Shown one piece after another: positions 41,501 to 49,232 of a stretch of 64,000 bases of DNA. Made by a program: the position numbers and the translations under genes. Source of the DNA: an uncultured Armatimonadota bacterium (GTDB taxonomy: Bacteria; Armatimonadota; Fimbriimonadia; Fimbriimonadales; Fimbriimonadaceae); assembly GCA_903904815.1 (NCBI GenBank), contig CAIVDU010000056.1:62001-126000 (forward strand), in the 5' to 3' direction. The notes below the pieces were generated by a model. The model was not told the origin of the DNA and did no database searches. It worked only from the letters and a program-made list of their open reading frames with translations. The number at the start of each line of letters is the position of its first letter. Within the stretch, counting starts at the first letter, position 1.

Positions 41501-42855
41501 GCGGCGGAGCCAGCCGGAACGTTGATGTTCGCTTCAGTCACGTCGGTGCGGGTGATGGAAAGCGGATTATAAAGGACCACCGGGACCCCTTTCGCTTGGG
41601 TGTCGAGGGCTCTAGAGACGCCTCCGACGCTGGATTTAATCACTCCCGCGAACTCGTTCATCGCAATCACTTCGTCGTTCCAGGTGTAGGTGTATGCGAG
41701 GGGCAGGGCGGTTCCCGCCATGAGGTCGTGGAACTGACCAGGAAGGAAGCGAAGCCAGGCGTCGGTGATTCTCGAACGATCGTAAGGAGCTGCGCCAAGG
41801 AGTTCTGCCGCGACCGAAGCGCGCTCGGCGCTGTCTCCCAACAGTTCGTTCGCCCGGTTCCACTTCTTCATCGCCGCTTCCGAGGTGAGAGAGCCGGCGG
41901 AGTGCTGGGTCAGCTCAAGGTCACCCTTGTAGGAAGGAAGCTTGGCTTTCTGCTCTTGGGAAAGGTCGGTGAACATCTTGTCCATCCGTCCGCCGTAGAT
42001 CTTGAAAGGTCCTGGAGAGGCGATGCTGGCGATCAGATTCTTGGCATCACTCTCGCGGACCGAGCCGCCACGGTCGCCTTCGCCGTAATATCGGAAATCG
42101 ACCCCCACGCCAGTCTTCGCTTCGTCCTCTTTCAGACGATTAATCCAGTAGGGATCTTTCGTGAGGTTTCCGTTGATTGATCCGCCGTAGTCGCCTGCAT
42201 TAAGCGCCGCGACCACCGACTGGCCATCTGGGCCAACCCAGTTTCCTACATTGAATGGGATGCCGACAGCGGAGCCCCAGGTCAGCTTCTGAGTTGAGAA
42301 CCCTTTGAGTCCGGTATGAGCGAGGATGGAAGGAAGTGAAGCCGGGAAGCCGAAGCAGTCGGGAAGGGTGTACTCGGCGCTCTCCGTCCCGAACTCTCTC
42401 TTGAAGAACTGGTTGCCATAGAGGACCTGGCGAATCAGAGACTCTTCGGACGGGCTGTTGACGTCACCTTCTTCTACTGAGGAGCCGCCGGTGAACCACC
42501 TGCCCTGTGCGATGTACTTCTTGAGCTTGGCGTAGTCCTCCGGGTAGTACTCCTTGATGAACCGATAGCGGTTTGATCCAGTCCAGTTGAAGACGTAGCT
42601 CGGATATTTCTCGAACAAGGCGAAGTTTTCGTGTAGCGTGTTCGGGATGAACTCGCGGATCACCTGTGGATAGGTCCAGCACCACTGAGTGTCTAGGTGG
42701 GAGTAGCCCACGACATAGAGAGTCGGCTGATCGACGGTCTTCTTGTCGTTGGCTGTCCAGTTGGTCAGCGGAGAGGCAACTGCAACGAGTGTGCCGCATG
42801 CTGCCATCGCGAGAGATGCCGTGGAACGGCGATGGAATTGGCGTCTGTTATTCAT
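38521..42855 (-). CDS. GH38 alpha-mannosidase, multidomain and exported
   Basis: A 1,444-residue protein. The N-terminus NNRRQFHRRSTASLAMAACG is a twin-arginine-like signal, though it departs from the consensus. The GH38 catalytic domain has the zinc-site YSHLDTQWCW (about residues 51-60) and the catalytic nucleophile Asp in LPDCFGFPASLPSIL (about Asp166). Downstream come mannosidase beta-sandwich parts, then a chitobiase-type C-terminal domain (LRYTLDGSKPTSQSPVYAG), an Ig-like Big_5 domain (DTTPPSVTSVLAASF, VRVTFSEPVD), and a C-terminal laminin-G/concanavalin-like domain (WTINQFVYVDE, WQMITLTYDG). It probably trims mannose-containing glycans outside the cell. ATG 42855 is preceded directly by AGGTAGGG; a TTG at 42867 is an alternative. 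Confidence 0.87.
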   Translation of the reverse strand: MNNRRQFHRRSTASLAMAACGTLVAVASPLTNWTANDKKTVDQPTLYVVGYSHLDTQWCWTYPQVIREFIPNTLHENFALFEKYPSYVFNWTGSNRYRFIKEYYPEDYAKLKKYIAQGRWFTGGSSVEEGDVNSPSEESLIRQVLYGNQFFKREFGTESAEYTLPDCFGFPASLPSILAHTGLKGFSTQKLTWGSAVGIPFNVGNWVGPDGQSVVAALNAGDYGGSINGNLTKDPYWINRLKEDEAKTGVGVDFRYYGEGDRGGSVRESDAKNLIASIASPGPFKIYGGRMDKMFTDLSQEQKAKLPSYKGDLELTQHSAGSLTSEAAMKKWNRANELLGDSAERASVAAELLGAAPYDRSRITDAWLRFLPGQFHDLMAGTALPLAYTYTWNDEVIAMNEFAGVIKSSVGGVSRALDTQAKGVPVVLYNPLSITRTDVTEANINVPAGSAAEYEVHGPDGSVVPSQVVSRSPRSVKLLFLASVPPVGFATYDVRPSSSAQTGTSALSVTDSMVENQRYKVTINDAGDVSSVFDKTANKELLSAPARLVYQYENPAEYPAWNMDWDDQNKPPREIVTGPAEVKIVENGPVRVGLEVTRHHGGSTFVQTIRLSAGDAGNRVEFATKIDWQGKESALKADFPLTVSNPEATYNWGLGTVKRRGNEPKKYEVASHQWFDLTATDDSYGVSVLDDSKYGSDKPADNDLRLTLLYSPGIRAGYQHQATQDWGHHEFVYALEGHKGSWQDGNTQWESARLSQPIIAFQAPAHPGAAGKSFSLAQINNPNVSIEALKKAEDTNEVIVRINELAGADAKGVRVTFPTPVVSAREVDGQERTIGAATISNGALVFDTTAYRPKAFAVKLTSSSIKLGAPKSLPLTLPFNVDVISSWKSKTDGDFDGTGKSLPGELLPDTIDSDGIAFKLGSKADGAKNAVIPQGQTISLPAGKGRTLYVLASSAKGDTPANFTFGGVSKTVDIQAWDGYIGQWDTRLWDGEVPELTYSWSNPYAGLVPGYIKRAPVAWYADHRRLADGTNSLYDFAYLFRYAIQIPEGATSVVLPNNDRVRILAASVAENPNEAAAPAQPLYETLGEAHNDGPIVSPSAGSFTDSTVVTVSRPLYWTEKQTLRYTLDGSKPTSQSPVYAGPIRLSKKSTFSVAQFDTDEKSGPVTVSHLDITDTTPPSVTSVLAASFSPTVRVTFSEPVDSASATDSSHYSLSNGAPIQSATLSADGQTVTLTVAKELTNEPATLKIDGVKDLSPAGNETHASSPVSFVKPVFSSVDPQTFDGKNVGPAKRNVAGLPTKGNQTWTINQFVYVDEMPGELTLVDGIGDGRDREGAERFLVKFRNSISFWGSNVDIKGSEGFDLHRWQMITLTYDGTTIKLFKDGKEIGADNATLSDSQNAIRFAPKPAWANGHQFGGKIAGFTVWEQALTPDMIRGLLPTGPKA

Positions 42856-43017
42856 CCCTACCTGCAATCGATTCGAAATCTCGATAGATGAGTTTGGGTC
42901 GCCGACGTCCCACCATTCATCCGTTTTGAAACCCGATGAGACCCCCGTTTTACCCTACCGACACGTCCATAAACACCCTTGAATCTAGCCATATTTGATC
43001 CATTTGGAATGCAACCA

Positions 43018-43039
43018 GACCAAAATCGCATTTTTGGTC
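43018..43039. promoter_or_regulatory. Inverted repeat upstream of the GH38 gene
   Basis: GACCAAAA (43018-43025) and TTTTGGTC (43032-43039) are perfect 8-bp arms with a 6-base spacer, 163 bases upstream of the GH38 start. It could be an operator or an RNA hairpin. Confidence 0.4.
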
Positions 43040-43093
43040 CGATTTGGGTTGACCTTGAGTCCAGGGAGAGTTCGGCTTCGGTTCGCAACTCGC

Positions 43094-43109
43094 GGAAGAC
43101 GAGTCTTCC
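43094..43109. promoter_or_regulatory. 7-2-7 palindrome, site 1
   Basis: GGAAGAC-ga-GTCTTCC is perfect, with a 2-base centre. It has the same geometry as the palindrome at 43230-43245 but a different sequence. Confidence 0.4.
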
Positions 43110-43229
43110 TCGACGAGACTATAAATCCAGTGCCCGGAACCTCGTAATTTTAAGATCACAATTTTACCTGTGGTTCCTATATTATCTATTATTGGTTGAT
43201 TGATTCGTCGAACATAGTAATTAGGCGAA

Positions 43230-43245
43230 CAGTAAGCTTGCTTAC
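43230..43245. promoter_or_regulatory. 7-2-7 palindrome, site 2
   Basis: AGTAAGC-tt-GCTTACT is perfect, with a 2-base centre, 65 bases upstream of the PEP-CTERM start. An operator is the simplest reading. Confidence 0.45.
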
Positions 43246-43309
43246 TTCATTAGGTGGACGCATTAATAAGTGACTTGGAAGACCGAAAATAAAAATTTAT
43301 GATGTTTCC

Positions 43310-44005
43310 ATGGCTAACGGATTAGTTCGATTTGTTTCTCTCAGTGTTCTTATCGCCGGAGCGGCAATTTCCAACGCACAGGTAATCAGCTTCCAGAGCG
43401 GCAACGGTAATGTTGGGGGGCTTGACAGCAAGATCACCGCCATTTCAGGACCTCAAACTGCGGACTTCGCCGCCCTAACGAGCACCGACTTCTCGAACGT
43501 AAAAGGCGGAAATGCCGCATCGATCCTCACTCCGTTGGCGGCAGGATGGGTCAGTGGATTGGGCGGGACCTCGACCGCAAAGTGGGTTGGACTGGAGCCG
43601 CGAGCTGGTGACAACTCCACGCACTCTGAGAGTGGTCTCTACGCGATCAATTTTAACGTTGGTTCGGCGATGTCCAAAGCCCAGCTCGACCTGAAGTTCA
43701 GCGTCGACGATCAACTCGGCGGGTCGAACAATGAGGGCTTGTTCCTCGACGGCAGTGCGATCACTGGCTCACGCTCTTTCACCGACTGGAACAATCAGAT
43801 CGAGAGCAAAAGCTTCGACCTAGGCTCCTTGAGCGCAGGTCAGCACACCCTCTACTTCGACGTCGTGAACTCTGGGAACGGCCCTGCCGGATTGATCTTC
43901 CAGGGCAGCGTCCACAACCAAGCGGTTCCAGAACCCGCTTCGTTTGCCGCGGTTGGCATCGGTCTGTTGGGTATCGCCCGACGCCGCCGAGTCAAGCAGG
44001 CCTAG
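43310..44005 (+). CDS. PEP-CTERM sorting-domain exported protein
   Basis: A 231-residue protein. A signal peptide (LVRFVSLSVLIAGAAISNAQ) leads into a Gly/Ser/Asn-rich beta body, then the C-terminal VPEPASFAAVGIGLLGIARR: a PEP motif, a transmembrane helix and a basic tail. Such proteins are processed by exosortase and end up at the surface or in extracellular polymer. Exosortase is not in this window. The body (SVDDQLGGSNNEGLFLDGSAI, SLSAGQHTLYFDVVN) resembles a jelly-roll domain. A strong terminator follows. Confidence 0.87.
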   Translation: MANGLVRFVSLSVLIAGAAISNAQVISFQSGNGNVGGLDSKITAISGPQTADFAALTSTDFSNVKGGNAASILTPLAAGWVSGLGGTSTAKWVGLEPRAGDNSTHSESGLYAINFNVGSAMSKAQLDLKFSVDDQLGGSNNEGLFLDGSAITGSRSFTDWNNQIESKSFDLGSLSAGQHTLYFDVVNSGNGPAGLIFQGSVHNQAVPEPASFAAVGIGLLGIARRRRVKQA

Positions 44006-44032
44006 TCTTCTCCGACAGCTGCGACTGCTTTC

Positions 44033-44064
44033 GCCCTAGAGCCACTGGCTCTAGGGCTCTTTTT
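44033..44064 (+). terminator. Intrinsic terminator after the PEP-CTERM gene
   Basis: GCCCTAGAGCC (44033-44043) pairs perfectly with GGCTCTAGGGC (44047-44057) around a 3-base loop. TCTTTTTG follows. Confidence 0.88.
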
Positions 44065-44111
44065 GTGTGTTCCAAGGCTTGACTCGGAATGGGGCTTCGG
44101 TAAATTGACTC

Positions 44112-44693
44112 ATGCCCGGTCGAATTCGCCCCGCCACTCTCGCCGACGCGCCCTTAATGCTCACCATCTACTCGGTCTCTGTCCTTGAGACACCAATCAG
44201 TTGGGAGTACGAGGTCCCGAGCGATGCCGAATTTGAGGGGCGAGTCCAAAAGGTGCTCTTGGGCGGTCATCCATGGCTCGTCCTGGAAGATGCCCAGGGA
44301 ACGATTGCCGGATATGCCTACGCAAGCCACTTTCGGGATCGTTACGGATACCGATTCTGCTGTGAGTCTTCGATCTACATGAGAGCGGATACTCAGGGGA
44401 GAGGCTTGGGAAACCACCTCTACTCGACGCTCATGGAGATCCTTCGCCGTCAAGGCTTTTTCGCGGTCATTGCCGGAGTGACCTACCCGAATCCGGCCAG
44501 TGAGGGACTCCACAAATCACTCGGGTTCGGAATGGTCGGAATCCACCACCAGATCGGTTACAAGTTCGACCAGTGGCACAGCGCCTGCTTTATGCAAAAA
44601 GAGTTGAGCCCTCGAGGCGAGCCGGTGGGCGAGAAGCCGTTGAGGTTCGACGAGCTTTTGGCATCGGGGAGATTGTCGGATTTGCTTGGTTAA
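44112..44693 (+). CDS. GNAT N-acetyltransferase, phosphinothricin/methionine-sulfone type
   Basis: A 193-residue acetyltransferase. The family blocks are RPATLADAPLMLTIYSVSV near the start, YAYASHFRDRYGYRFCCESSIYM, the acetyl-CoA loop QGRGLGNHLYSTLM near residue 95, and a C-terminal GFGMVGIHHQIGYKFDQWHS. This matches PAT/MddA enzymes that acetylate phosphinothricin-like compounds or methionine derivatives; substrate inference is by family only. The first methionine is used. It is about 100 bases downstream of a terminator, so it has its own promoter. Confidence 0.87.
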   Translation: MPGRIRPATLADAPLMLTIYSVSVLETPISWEYEVPSDAEFEGRVQKVLLGGHPWLVLEDAQGTIAGYAYASHFRDRYGYRFCCESSIYMRADTQGRGLGNHLYSTLMEILRRQGFFAVIAGVTYPNPASEGLHKSLGFGMVGIHHQIGYKFDQWHSACFMQKELSPRGEPVGEKPLRFDELLASGRLSDLLG

Positions 44694-45018
44694 GAGTGTG
44701 TGGCGACACAGAACACCATCCGGCCGTTGAGACAATCTCAAAACCCCAGACGTGGTCTCACTGCCCCCTCGCCCGCAGCGAAGCGTACGCGGGAGAGGGT
44801 GGGGAGAGGGTCAATTTGAACCTGCGTCGCGAAGCGACACCCCGAAATCAAATTGTTTGGTGCCGTATTTGGTGGCTTGCTCTGGGTTTTAAGATTGTCT
44901 GCGTAGGCCGAGAATGATTCGTGTCTCCGCAGTCCGCCTACCAATCAGAGGCATGTATTCGTCGCTCCAATGGGTCAATGCGCCCAGCGGTCAGTTATAG
45001 TGGGGTTACACTCAATTC
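44694..45018. other. Non-coding gap with hairpin repeat
   Basis: No supported gene occurs in these 325 bases. They include the purine-rich hairpin repeat copy 2 (44766-44824) and a small hairpin GTCGC-gaa-GCGAC at 44826-44838. A frame on the minus strand (44738-44944) is not convincing. Confidence 0.5.
44766..44824 (+). repeat. Purine-rich hairpin repeat, copy 2
   Basis: The stem CCCTCgCCCGC (44766-44776) with GCGGGaGAGGG (44789-44799) has one internal mismatch and a 12-base loop. GGGGAGAGGG (44801-44810) then TTTGAACCTG (44815-44824) follow. The same two end blocks are in copy 1 at 8252-8273, where the stem sequence differs. Confidence 0.55.
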
Positions 45019-45219
45019 ATGAGTACCGCTCCTAGGATTGCGCTGATCGTTGTAGCTGCCATCGCAGCCTACGTGGCCCTCCACATCGTGATAGGAGTCG
45101 TGGCATCTCTGCTTCACTGGGCGTTTATCCTGGCGATTGTTGGCGGAGTTGGTTATGTGGCTTACTCGTTGACTTCGCCAAACAAGTCTCTGGGATGGAA
45201 GTCGCGGATCCTGCCTTAG
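45019..45219 (+). CDS. 66-residue membrane protein
   Basis: A small protein with two hydrophobic helices, about residues 7-32 and 34-50 (IALIVVAAIAAYVALHIVIG and WAFILAIVGGVGYVAYSL), and a short basic tail. No family recognised. It stands alone between two non-coding gaps, so its expression is uncertain, but the codon pattern is consistent with a real gene. Confidence 0.55.
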   Translation: MSTAPRIALIVVAAIAAYVALHIVIGVVASLLHWAFILAIVGGVGYVAYSLTSPNKSLGWKSRILP

Positions 45220-45419
45220 TATTTGTCAGTCAGCGCAGGCGGATTTCAGATCCTCCAGTTTCGGGGTCAAGGTACCTGTCCTCAGGGAATTGGCCACGGC
45301 GTAATGGAGGTGAACAACTTGGTCGGCGACGTCCGGTACCGCTAACCGCGCGGAATTGCTCTGCGGCTAAGGGCCCAGGTTGTTAACGTCGCACGCCCAA
45401 CCTAGGGACATCCGTAGCG

Positions 45420-46838
45420 TCAATAACGGGTCTCGACAGAGTAGGTGATATTCTTGACCTGATTGGGATTGAGAGCGACCTGGAAACGCATCGTCTGAGA
45501 GTCGAGCTTGCGGTAGTCCTGGCTTTTCGATCGCACTCGCCAGTCGCCCCAATGTCGTTCGAGGACCACCACGGTTTCTCGTGTCTCTTTTCGGTTTCGA
45601 AGCTCTATCTCGAACTCTTCCCGGACGACATGATCGTTGATTCGCTTGAATGCCCTGCGCTTGCGATTGGCCACGATATCGAACGAGTGACCGACGACGA
45701 CACTCACCGTCTCGTTCCGTGGCGTGTGATCGATTTGGTCTTCACCGAGGAGTTGGACAGAGCCCTCCTTGTCTCGCTGGTAGATACGGAACTTGCCTTT
45801 CGGCAGAGGCATCCCTAAGTGGCTCTTCTGGTCGTTCGTGAACTCGAGCTTGACGAGAGGTTTGATGTTTCCGGTGCCAACCTCGCCTTCGCCCGGATAG
45901 TAAGTGCCGTAGCCGCTCATTGAGTCGACGATCAACTTCTTGGTGAACGGAATACCTCGGGCTCCGAGTAACGAAATCTGTTTCGTCTCTTTATCGGCCA
46001 CGGTGGCCGGACGTTGAAGCGTGTAGAGGTGGTATTCGAACAGGCTCTGTTCCTGGAAAGCAGGCACTGTGGCTTTCATCGCCATGTGCACCGTGCTGTC
46101 CAGCATGCCAAATTCCGCCGGCTGTTGAACTTGGTTCACGTCGCCCGCCAGGAGTTTGAGCCTTGCATTTCGGTACGTGGTTCCGCTCTGATTATTGAGG
46201 GTCACCCAACCCTGGAGATCTGCGATATTGCCGTCGCCAAGGGTCATTACATAGTTGGACTCCCAACTCATCCCGTGGGTGATGTAGCTGAGTTCAACCG
46301 AGTTCGTTCCAGCTAATTGAGAGTCTATGTCCCACAACAGAGTCGGGCGGCTGATGAGGCCGGCCGGTACCTGCTTAACCTCGATTTCGCCGGTGGGGTC
46401 GAGCACAATGCGACCGTCGTCGGTTTGGATGACCATTCCGTTGTAAGTCTGCTGGCTTGTCCCGTCCCCGGCGGCCACGATCGCGGTCGGAGAACTTAAT
46501 AGGACCCCCTCCAGCACATCCTTTTGGTTGGCAAGCGTACGGATGAACCGCACTCGCTTGCCAACTGACTTGCTGAGAATGGCTGCCGGGCTAATCAAGT
46601 CGTACTGGTAGTTTTGCTCAAGGACTTCGAAGGAATTCTTCCCCGACAAGTTTCGAATCCCAACGCTCGTGGGATCGATCATAGCCGCCACGTCTTCGAC
46701 GGAGACCGTCTGTCGACCGGTCTTTAGGCCGATGGACCGCACCTCCTTCACAAATCCAAACCCCTGGTTGTAAATCGTGAGTTCGGTAGAACTCGGCGAA
46801 CCTGCCGCCAAGAGCGTTGCGATAGCGATGCTGATCAT
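45420..46838 (-). CDS. DUF4139-domain exported protein, paralogue A
   Basis: A 472-residue protein with a hydrophobic start (MISIAIATLLAAG) and the DUF4139 body: ELTIYNQGFGFVKEVR, VELSYITHGMSWESNYVMTL, SGTTYRNARLKLLAGDVN, LFEYHLYTLQRPATV and, at the end, VVLERHWGDWRV. The function of the family is unknown; members often sit in the envelope. It follows a close paralogue (46869-48284) with a 30-base gap, clearly a tandem duplication, as long stretches agree throughout. Confidence 0.85.
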   Translation of the reverse strand: MISIAIATLLAAGSPSSTELTIYNQGFGFVKEVRSIGLKTGRQTVSVEDVAAMIDPTSVGIRNLSGKNSFEVLEQNYQYDLISPAAILSKSVGKRVRFIRTLANQKDVLEGVLLSSPTAIVAAGDGTSQQTYNGMVIQTDDGRIVLDPTGEIEVKQVPAGLISRPTLLWDIDSQLAGTNSVELSYITHGMSWESNYVMTLGDGNIADLQGWVTLNNQSGTTYRNARLKLLAGDVNQVQQPAEFGMLDSTVHMAMKATVPAFQEQSLFEYHLYTLQRPATVADKETKQISLLGARGIPFTKKLIVDSMSGYGTYYPGEGEVGTGNIKPLVKLEFTNDQKSHLGMPLPKGKFRIYQRDKEGSVQLLGEDQIDHTPRNETVSVVVGHSFDIVANRKRRAFKRINDHVVREEFEIELRNRKETRETVVVLERHWGDWRVRSKSQDYRKLDSQTMRFQVALNPNQVKNITYSVETRY

Positions 46839-46868
46839 TTCTGTTAAGTTTCCTAGCGCCTTCCAGAC

Positions 46869-48284
46869 TCAGTACTTGGTCTGAACCGTGTATGAGATAG
46901 TTCGGACTTCGTTGGGTTCAAGAGGAACCTGGAATTGCATCGTTTGTGAATCTAGCTTGGTGAATTCGGTGTTCTTATCCAGCACCGTCCAGTCTCCCCA
47001 GTGGCGTTCGAGGACGAAAACGGTGTCTGCGGTCGTCTTTCGATTTCGCACTTCGATTTCGAAACTCTCTTGTGCCAAGTGATTGTTGATCTGCTTGAAG
47101 TTGGTGCGCTTCCGGTTAGCAGCCACGTCGAAAGAACGCCCGACTACCAGGCTTAAGTGTTCGTTTCGAGGTGTATGGTCGATCTGATCTTCCCCAAGAA
47201 GCTGAACCGATCCTTCACTGTCTCTCTGATAAATCCGAAATTTGCCTTTGGGTAGCGGCATTCCGAGGTGGCTGGTTTCGTCGTTCGTGAATTCAAGACG
47301 AACTTGCGGCTTAATCGACCCTTCACCGACCGACCCCTCGCTTGGATAGTAGTTGTTGTAGCCTTGCATGGAGTCCACGATCAGCTTTTTCACGTAGGGC
47401 ACGTTCCTGCCGCTCAGGAGCGAGATCTGCTTGGACTCCTTGTCCCTCACGGTAGCCGGTCTTTGCAGCGTGTAAAGGTGATACTCGAACAAGCTCTGCT
47501 CTTGGAAAGTGGGAGTCGGTGCGGCCCTTGCAAACGCAAACCCGCCGCCACCCCCGAAACCTGCGTTCTGGCGAACTTGGTTGACGTCTCCTGCAAGCAA
47601 CTTCAGTTTTGCGTTTTCGTAGGTGGTTCCACTGTGATTGTCCAAAGTGACCCAGCCCTGAAGGTCGGCGGTGGAATCGCTCCCGAGGGTCATTACGTAG
47701 TTGGCTTCCCAGCTCATGCCGTGGGTGATGTAACTGAGTTCGATGGAGTTGCGCGCCGCTTCGCTGCAGTCGAGGTCCCACAGGAGGGTGGGCTTACTGA
47801 TCAGGCCATTCGGAACGTGCTCCACCTCGACCTCGCCAGTGGGATCCAAAACGATTCTGCCGTCGTCGGTGCGGATGACCATCCCGTTGTAAGTCTGCTG
47901 ACTTTGCCCCTGAGGACTGGCGACGATCGCGTTTGGAGCGCTGAGAAGCGTTCCTTCCAGAACATCCTTTTTTGAACCCAGGGTCCTGATAAATCGAACC
48001 CGCTGGCCGACCGATTTATTGAGGATTGCGGCAGGGCTGATCAGGTCATATTGGTAGTTCTGCTCCAGCACATTGAATGAGTCTTTGTTGCTGAGGCTTC
48101 GGATTCCTACGCTGGTAGGGTCGATCATGGAGGCTACGTCCTCGATGGCGATTGTCTGCCGCCCCTGTTTGAGTTGGATGCTCCGCACTTCTTTTACAAA
48201 GCCAAAGCCCTGGTTGTAGACGGTGAGTTCCGTAGACTCGGGAGTGACTACCGTTACGAGGGCAGCGATCGCGATGCTTATCAT
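46869..48284 (-). CDS. DUF4139-domain exported protein, paralogue B
   Basis: A 471-residue protein with the same opening (MISIAIAALVTVV) and the same domain as the downstream gene, including LTVYNQGFGFVKEVRS, ELSYITHGMSWEANYVMTLG and LFEYHLYTLQRPATVRDKE. It differs by a glycine-rich insert (FGGGGGFAF) near residue 245 and by scattered substitutions. It probably shares an operon with the PPK2 and TMEM175-like genes upstream. Confidence 0.85.
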   Translation of the reverse strand: MISIAIAALVTVVTPESTELTVYNQGFGFVKEVRSIQLKQGRQTIAIEDVASMIDPTSVGIRSLSNKDSFNVLEQNYQYDLISPAAILNKSVGQRVRFIRTLGSKKDVLEGTLLSAPNAIVASPQGQSQQTYNGMVIRTDDGRIVLDPTGEVEVEHVPNGLISKPTLLWDLDCSEAARNSIELSYITHGMSWEANYVMTLGSDSTADLQGWVTLDNHSGTTYENAKLKLLAGDVNQVRQNAGFGGGGGFAFARAAPTPTFQEQSLFEYHLYTLQRPATVRDKESKQISLLSGRNVPYVKKLIVDSMQGYNNYYPSEGSVGEGSIKPQVRLEFTNDETSHLGMPLPKGKFRIYQRDSEGSVQLLGEDQIDHTPRNEHLSLVVGRSFDVAANRKRTNFKQINNHLAQESFEIEVRNRKTTADTVFVLERHWGDWTVLDKNTEFTKLDSQTMQFQVPLEPNEVRTISYTVQTKY

Positions 48285-48347
48285 GTCTTATCTCGTGGAT
48301 CCGTGGATTGGACGTCTTTCGTGGCCGGGCGTGTCATTGAGTGACGG

Positions 48348-49217
48348 CTATTGCGTCAATTGTTCACGAATTGACTGGAGATCTCGAACTTCGGTTGCGC
48401 TCAGCTTGGGATAGGAAAGCTTCATGCCCTCAAGTGCTTCAAGTATCACGTGGGAAACAATGAGCCGAGCGTTCTCCTTATCGTCGGCAGGAACGACGAA
48501 CCACGGAGCGTATGGAGTGCTTGTTGCCTCAATGGCGCACTGGTAGGCGTCCATGTACTGATCCCAGAAAGCGCGTTCACCGAGATCCGAACTGTTGAAC
48601 TTCCAGTTTTTTTCCGGGTCGTCGATGCGATCCAACAGCCGCTTACGCTGCTCCTCTTTGGAGACGTTCAAAAAGATCTTGACGATCCGGGTCCCATTTC
48701 GGTGAAGGTGATGCTCGGACTGCTTGATTGAACGGAGTCGCAGGTCCCAAATGTCTTTTGACTTAGTAACCTCTGGCGACAGGCCTTGGGCGGCTAGCAA
48801 TTCAGGATGGACGCGAACGGACAAAACCTCCTCGTAGTGGGAGCGGTTAAAGATCCCGATCTTGCCACGAGCTGGGAGGCAGCGGTTCGTTCTCCAAAGG
48901 AAATCATGTTTGAGTTCTTCTAAACTCGGTTTTTTGAAGCTGAAGACGTCGCAGCCCTGCGGATTCACCCCCGACATGACGTGGGCGATCGCTCCGTCTT
49001 TCCCTGCTGCGTCCATCGCTTGGAAAACCACCAGGAGAGCGTAAGTGCCGGATGCGTAAAGCACTTGTTGAAGCTTGCTGAGCTCCTGGGCGTGCTTCTC
49101 CAGCCGGATCCGATACTCGTCCTCGGTCTTGCAAAGGGGTTTGATCTTAGTAGGGCACTTGTCGAGTCGGAAACCCTTGTCCGGGTTCACCAGGTAGTCG
49201 CGCGTGTGGATCTTCAT
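48348..49217 (-). CDS. ppk2: Polyphosphate kinase 2 family protein (PPK2)
   Basis: A 289-residue PPK2-type nucleotide kinase using polyphosphate as donor. The Walker A-like motif is FQAMDAAGKDGAI (residues 65-77), followed by VNPQGCDVFSFKKP and a lid and Walker B region, IGIFNRSHYEEVL near 120-132. The later RDDPEK-like segment (RIDDPEKNWKFNSSDLGERAFW) is normal. It is close to class I/III enzymes that phosphorylate ADP, AMP or GDP; the exact class is not clear from eye. It is 15 bases downstream of the TMEM175-like gene. Confidence 0.87.
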   Translation of the reverse strand: MKIHTRDYLVNPDKGFRLDKCPTKIKPLCKTEDEYRIRLEKHAQELSKLQQVLYASGTYALLVVFQAMDAAGKDGAIAHVMSGVNPQGCDVFSFKKPSLEELKHDFLWRTNRCLPARGKIGIFNRSHYEEVLSVRVHPELLAAQGLSPEVTKSKDIWDLRLRSIKQSEHHLHRNGTRIVKIFLNVSKEEQRKRLLDRIDDPEKNWKFNSSDLGERAFWDQYMDAYQCAIEATSTPYAPWFVVPADDKENARLIVSHVILEALEGMKLSYPKLSATEVRDLQSIREQLTQ

Positions 49218-49232
49218 TTTTGTTGTACCAAC

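Larger units (their letters stand above)
42856..43309. other. AT-rich regulatory region between divergent genes
   Basis: This 454-base gap separates the GH38 gene (minus) from the PEP-CTERM gene (plus). It has no convincing open frame. It holds three inverted repeats (43018-43039, 43094-43109 and 43230-43245), annotated separately, and turns AT-rich after about 43130. Confidence 0.6.
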
